A DNA stretch of 39,625 nucleotides, from the NCBI GenBank assembly GCA_001970955.1, contig MPUH01000696.1, positions 1 to 39,625 of the forward strand, given 5' to 3'. Position 1 is the stretch's first letter, and each line of letters opens with the position of its first letter. Below are positions 35,535 through 39,625 of this stretch, piece by piece. The notes under the pieces were generated by a model, which saw only the letters and a list, made by a program, of their open reading frames with translations, was not told where the DNA came from and made no database searches. The position numbers were made by a program, and so were the translations under genes. This DNA comes from Stentor coeruleus (Eukaryota > Ciliophora > Heterotrichea > Heterotrichida > Stentoridae).

Positions 35535-36953
35535 ATGTCAGAAACAGCGATTGAAGAAAAAATCAGGAAAATCCGTCAAGATCTTTATAATTTCAATATA
35601 GGAGAACAGAGTTCTTTAGATTTATACCTTGCTGAGAACCATGAGTTGAAATTCAGTGAATTAGAGTCACCTTATAGATTGAGTTCACCTGAAAACAAAA
35701 GAACTTCTCTTAAAAACTCTCAATCACCTGAAAATATTAAAAGCCCAGAAAGGCTGAAAAGTTCCCAGAAATTTTTACCGAAAAACTTTGATTCTACAGC
35801 TAATTATAAAGAGTTTACTATAAGTAAAGAGCTAAATTTTGCTCAGAGTCAAAAAGAAGGGGATTTAATGAAGTTAAATCAAGAACTTATAGAAAGTTTA
35901 GCACAAGAAAAAGAGAAATATTTGAGGATTATAGCTGAAAAGGATGAAAAAATTGCCTTTTTTAACCAGAGGTTAAAAAGAGCGGAATCAGATTTGAATG
36001 TTTTGAAGCAAGGTTACCCAGGTATTGAGTCTTTGAAATCTTCAGCCCACGAGTTCTTAACCAAGACTGAAGACCTCGACATTGAAAAATCGAACCTCAT
36101 AAAAGAAAATCTTTATCTAAAATCCCAAATCTCCCAACTTGAAAAAGATCATCAATCCAAATCTTCTACTATAATCGACGAAAACACAAAGCTAAAATCA
36201 GAAAAATCTCGCTACATCCGCAAATACGACGAAATCAAAAAAGAAAACGAAATCCTATACAAAACCCTTCAAGACTACAAATGTAATCGTAATTCCTCAA
36301 CAAGCTGTTCACCAAAAAAGTCTATATCCCCAGGGCATTATAGGAAAATAAGCCTTAAAGACTTCAATAAAAAAAACCCATTTTCTGATGATGAAAAAAC
36401 AGAAAGAAAAAACCGCTCGCCATCTGTGAAAAAAACAGGCTACCCACCAAGAAGCAAAAGTCGTGAAAAAAATTATGAAATCGGGCATTTGACTAGTTGT
36501 AAAATTGTAAAAGAACTTATGAGTTTATATTCAATAGACTCTCCAGCTTTGGTTATATCTTTAGTTAAATCCTCATTACAAGATTCACAAAACTTACAAA
36601 TATATAAAGACTTTACAACCAACATCCAAAAAATTATCACAAGTAACTCCCCACCAAATACATTTAAAACCCCGCCTGGGCTTAAAACTTCTATAAAATG
36701 GGTTAAAAGGCTTATAAAAGAATATCTAGCTTTAAAGCTCCAAGGACTTAGTCAGAATGAGAAAAAAATCTTAGATGTCTTGCGTGCAGGGCTCAATACA
36801 CATAATAATGAAGATATCCCTAGAGCTATTTCTAAACTTTTAGTTGAAAATGAGCGGCTTTTGGTAATCCTAAGCAAAGTGAAAAAAGCTTTTAAACTGG
36901 GTCACAATATAAGCTTAGAAGGTCTTGAAAAAGAAATAAACGCTAGAATCTAA
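35535..36953 (+). CDS. Ser-rich coiled-coil protein with conserved-looking C-terminal helical domain
   Basis: This 472-residue protein has an N-terminal disordered part with repeated S-P-E-[NK] motifs (about 45-80), a coiled coil (about 115-250), a second SP-rich linker (about 258-315) and a C-terminal all-helical domain (about 320-472). That domain contains ALVISLVKSSLQ, TPPGLKTSIKWVKRLIKEYL and ISKLLVENERLLVILSKVKK. The layout recalls centrosomal or basal-body scaffold proteins, but I cannot name a family. The SP sites suggest cell-cycle kinase control (inference). The next gene starts 35 bases downstream and also begins with a Ser-rich region and ends in a coiled coil. Confidence 0.8.
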   Translation: MSETAIEEKIRKIRQDLYNFNIGEQSSLDLYLAENHELKFSELESPYRLSSPENKRTSLKNSQSPENIKSPERLKSSQKFLPKNFDSTANYKEFTISKELNFAQSQKEGDLMKLNQELIESLAQEKEKYLRIIAEKDEKIAFFNQRLKRAESDLNVLKQGYPGIESLKSSAHEFLTKTEDLDIEKSNLIKENLYLKSQISQLEKDHQSKSSTIIDENTKLKSEKSRYIRKYDEIKKENEILYKTLQDYKCNRNSSTSCSPKKSISPGHYRKISLKDFNKKNPFSDDEKTERKNRSPSVKKTGYPPRSKSREKNYEIGHLTSCKIVKELMSLYSIDSPALVISLVKSSLQDSQNLQIYKDFTTNIQKIITSNSPPNTFKTPPGLKTSIKWVKRLIKEYLALKLQGLSQNEKKILDVLRAGLNTHNNEDIPRAISKLLVENERLLVILSKVKKAFKLGHNISLEGLEKEINARI

Positions 36954-36988
36954 AAATTAAACCATAATCTTAAGAATTTAAATATAAT

Positions 36989-37786
36989 ATGAATATTGAA
37001 TTGTCACCTAATCAAGAACGAAGACTTCATTCAATATTAGATCGAGGACTTGATGCTTTACACGAAAGTTCTGATAGCATAAGCCGTGCATCACCAGTTC
37101 CAATAAAAAATGACCTGAACTTCAGTAGTTCTTTTAATGAATCATCAAATAAACCTTCTTCACCTAGTAAAGATCAAGAAAAACCTGGGCAGATTAACTC
37201 AGAATTGAAAATCCTCCAGGAAAAACTTGCACTTTTAGAGTCCAGGTTGACGAAAAACTCAGAAAACCTTAACCAAAAGACTACAAAAAGGAAAAATCAA
37301 TCCCCGGGAAACTCGTTTAAATTATCTTCGAATAATAGCTCGAGGAACTCTAGTACGAGGAATAGGTCGAATAGAAGAAATGATTCAAAGGAAAGGATTA
37401 AGAATATTGAAAACTCAGAAAAACAAATTGTCAAAATGGAAAGAAGTATTACACCTAGTCCATCAAAAAAAGGGATGATGAATATGAGACTGGTTGAAAA
37501 AACAAGTATGATGGTTGAGAAGGAAAGGAGGATTGGAGAAAAACTAAGAAAAGAAAATGAAGCTTTGAGGAAGGAATTAGGTAAAAGAGATGACCTTAAA
37601 AATGTTATTAATAAGCTACAGGATGATTATAATGAATTAGCTTTGTCATTTGAAAGATCAGAAGCAGTAAGAAAAAAACAAAAAGAACTCATCTCACAAT
37701 TGAAAAACGAAATAAAGTCACTTAATGGAGAAAACATCCCAGACCATATCCCTATCAGGACAAAAAAAAACAAACGCAATAATTAA
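36989..37786 (+). CDS. Ser/Asn-rich coiled-coil protein
   Basis: This 265-residue protein has an N-terminal Leu-rich helix (ERRLHSILDRGLDALHES), Ser/Pro/Asn-rich linkers and a basic C-terminal coiled coil (about 150-250, ending KELISQLKNEIKSLNG) with a Lys/Arg tail. It lies 35 bases after the previous coiled-coil gene on the same strand. The two share composition but no clear sequence identity. Function unknown; a cytoskeletal scaffold is a reasonable guess only. Confidence 0.78.
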   Translation: MNIELSPNQERRLHSILDRGLDALHESSDSISRASPVPIKNDLNFSSSFNESSNKPSSPSKDQEKPGQINSELKILQEKLALLESRLTKNSENLNQKTTKRKNQSPGNSFKLSSNNSSRNSSTRNRSNRRNDSKERIKNIENSEKQIVKMERSITPSPSKKGMMNMRLVEKTSMMVEKERRIGEKLRKENEALRKELGKRDDLKNVINKLQDDYNELALSFERSEAVRKKQKELISQLKNEIKSLNGENIPDHIPIRTKKNKRNN

Positions 37787-37867
37787 ATAAATCTGCCATA
37801 AAAATTCTTTTCTACCTAAAAAAAACTTAAATACTCTAAAGATATGTATTTTTTTTTATCATAAATC

Positions 37868-39592
37868 CTAAGTAAATTGTTCTCTAAACCTTCTTAATCT
37901 CTTATAAACCCTACAATAATCCTCTTTACCAACATTTCTCTCACATTTCCCACATTTTCTACTACACAAAGCTATTTGTAAGCATTTAAGACAATGATAA
38001 TGTTCCTTACAAATACTAAAAATACAATCTATAACATAAAACTTATCCTCCTTACAACAAGAACACTTTTGCCTAGTATTTTTCAGACTTTCAATATCAT
38101 AGATTTCAGGACAAAACGGGCATTTTGTTTTAGACAAGTTGATTTCTGTAGCAACACATTCCTTGCATTGATGCTGACAATTAGGTGTTTTAAAAAACCT
38201 AGTCAAAGAGTATATTTTTTTACATGAAAAACACATTTTAGTCCCAAAAAGCACATTTATATACCTTTCAGTGTATTTTGATATAATATTTTTATAATAA
38301 GAAGTTTCTATAAACAGTTTTTCATATATAGGTTTCTTACAACTAGGACATAAAGGGCGGATTTTTACCTTTTCACTATGGAAAATTTGCATTTCGGCAG
38401 TATTTTCAATATTTTTCTGGAGGCAGTTTTCACATAATACATGCTCGCATTTGAGGGTTATAAGACATTTATTTGATTTACATATAAAACACACTTTTAT
38501 ATCAAGATATTGCAAAGATAATGAGTTTATATCTCTACCTATGACTAATATTCCTGAATTATTTGGACTTATGCTACTGTTTGATTCGAAATCAGGACCT
38601 TTTTGGTCTTCTGAAGGGAGAGTAAGTGAGTTGTTACTTGAAAAAGTATATTCAGGGTTGTTTTGTGGGTTTTTATTGATATTGGATGTTAGGTTTTTAT
38701 TATCAAATTTGGTTGATGGCATGTCAAAATTTTGAGTTTTGCTGATGAGTTGCGGGTTTTGGTTTATTTTTTGATCATTTTCAGGGTCAAGTTGTAAAGA
38801 CTGGTTTTGGCTTTTGAATTTCAAAGGCGGGGGTTTTGAAGATATATTTCTTGATGAAGGGATTTCTTGGTTTTTATAGTTATTTCCTTGAGTTTTCATG
38901 TCCTCAACCATTACTTCAGGATTTTTTACTATAGGAGAACCTGAAACTTTACTATTAACATCAGGTTGATTTGTTAAAATATTCCGATCTATTATTGCAG
39001 GCATTTGAGGCTTAGATAATAAACTAGGTGGAAAGATGTCTTTTGACTGTGACTCAGATTGGGAAAATTCTTTGTTGTTGCTACTAGATTTCATGAATAA
39101 AGATGGAGAAGGGTTTATCTCTGTCTTCAAAGGAGAAACTGGTGGTTTATTTACTGGAACTTGAACTGGAGCTGAAGATACAAAGTTTTGGGGCTGAGAT
39201 AAAGTATTTGACACTAAAGATGGAGGTGGTGGTCCACTTTTATCAATCATAGTATTAGGATTAGGTCTAAAAGGCAATGGATATATCAAATTAGGAGGTT
39301 TCAGCTCTTGAGAATTTGCGTTTTTTATATCTGTTCCTGAGCTTCCAAGGTTTTTATCTAATATATTTGTTTTTTCAGGGGTTAATATTGGAATGTTTTG
39401 TTGTTTTAAAGGTATTTGAGGAACTGGCATCTGATTTTCTAGCTTATCTGTGGATATAATTAGATTTTGTGGTGCACTTTTATCAATAATTGTATTAGGA
39501 TTAGGTCTAAAAGGTAATGGATATATCAAATTAGGAGGTTTCAGCTCTTGAGAATTTGCGTTTTTTATATCTGTTCCTGAGCTTCCAAGGTT
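37868..39592 (-). CDS. Triple RING-type zinc-finger protein, 5' part outside the window
   Basis: About 570 residues of the C-terminal part can be read before the frame breaks near 39593. The N-terminal visible region is Pro/Ser/Asn-rich and repeats IYPLPFRPNPNTMIDKS in an 80-residue unit. The last ~210 residues hold three consecutive RING-like cysteine clusters: CFIC...CEHVLCENC...CPSC, CFSC...CQHQCKEC...CPFC, and CSCC...CKEHYHCLKC...CGKC. Three tandem clusters recall the RING-between-RING plan but the spacing differs, so an E3 ubiquitin-ligase role is likely but unproven. No ATG is seen in the open frame, and the coding region should continue to the right. The frame break may be a sequencing error. 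Confidence 0.8.
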   Translation of the reverse strand, partial: NLGSSGTDIKNANSQELKPPNLIYPLPFRPNPNTIIDKSAPQNLIISTDKLENQMPVPQIPLKQQNIPILTPEKTNILDKNLGSSGTDIKNANSQELKPPNLIYPLPFRPNPNTMIDKSGPPPPSLVSNTLSQPQNFVSSAPVQVPVNKPPVSPLKTEINPSPSLFMKSSSNNKEFSQSESQSKDIFPPSLLSKPQMPAIIDRNILTNQPDVNSKVSGSPIVKNPEVMVEDMKTQGNNYKNQEIPSSRNISSKPPPLKFKSQNQSLQLDPENDQKINQNPQLISKTQNFDMPSTKFDNKNLTSNINKNPQNNPEYTFSSNNSLTLPSEDQKGPDFESNSSISPNNSGILVIGRDINSLSLQYLDIKVCFICKSNKCLITLKCEHVLCENCLQKNIENTAEMQIFHSEKVKIRPLCPSCKKPIYEKLFIETSYYKNIISKYTERYINVLFGTKMCFSCKKIYSLTRFFKTPNCQHQCKECVATEINLSKTKCPFCPEIYDIESLKNTRQKCSCCKEDKFYVIDCIFSICKEHYHCLKCLQIALCSRKCGKCERNVGKEDYCRVYKRLRRFREQFT

Positions 39593-39625
39593 TTATCTAA
39601 TATATTTGTTTTTTCAGGGGTTAAT
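39232..39625. repeat. 240-bp tandem repeat inside the RING gene, second copy cut by the edge
   Basis: Positions 39232-39385 and 39472-39625 are nearly identical and lie 240 bases (80 codons) apart. The right-hand copy has one fewer T in the run at 39591, which shifts the frame and creates TAA at 39593-39595. The high identity implies a recent duplication or an unresolved repeat at a contig end. Confidence 0.9.

Noticed and set aside
1..39625. Bacterial-style elements (operons, Shine-Dalgarno sites, CRISPR, insertion sequences)
   Set aside because: Genes are eukaryotic with spliceosomal introns and an RNA polymerase III tRNA; none of these elements is present.

Overview
The window looks like macronuclear DNA of a heterotrich ciliate, most likely Stentor coeruleus or a close relative. 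Three things point there. Genes are compact, AT-rich and clearly eukaryotic. Every intron that can be shown is exactly 15 nt (GT...AG), a size known from heterotrich ciliates. The standard genetic code appears to be used: stops are TAA, TAG and once TGA, and no in-frame TGA occurs inside any of the long conserved genes, which argues against Blepharisma-type UGA=Trp. The species is inferred; there is no rRNA gene here to prove it.

Region 1 (1-9530) is a tandem array of paralogous minus-strand CAMK-like protein kinases that all begin Met-Gly-Cys. Three are complete. The first 11 bases of the window are the start of a fourth that runs off the left edge. The repeat unit is about 3.1 kb and includes long AT-rich spacers that themselves look related. 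One paralog has a changed catalytic loop (HLD for HRD).

Region 2 (9531-16466, all minus) holds a four-CNB cGMP-dependent protein kinase with a Thr gatekeeper and a Met-Gly-Ser-Cys start, a 2-phosphoglycerate kinase/LPA1-like P-loop protein, a coiled-coil protein of outer-dynein-arm docking type, and a small coiled-coil protein whose 5' exon is separated by a 15-nt intron.

Region 3 (17161-21076) has two tandem ArfGAP1-like genes, both without the arginine finger; a bromodomain gene diverging from a LYAR homologue with only 6 bp between start codons; an initiator tRNA-Met; and a 25-codon gene for ribosomal protein eL41.

Region 4 (21388-31905) includes a protein with twelve ~40-residue repeats, a convergent coiled-coil gene, a centrin-like EF-hand protein, an acidic nuclear-type protein, a protein resembling an isolated dynein stalk with its microtubule-binding domain, an acylated ankyrin protein, and an intron-split homologue of EMC5/MMGT1.

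Region 5 (33121-39625) has a gene of unknown function, the GID/CTLH ubiquitin-ligase subunit MAEA, two tandem coiled-coil genes, and the 3' part of a triple-RING protein cut by the right edge.

There is no operon logic. The recurring themes are membrane-anchored signalling kinases, cytoskeletal or ciliary coiled-coil proteins, and a small group of translation-related genes. No CRISPR array, transposase or integrated virus was seen. A single N at 24282 sits between two nearly identical 117-bp copies and is probably an assembly join.
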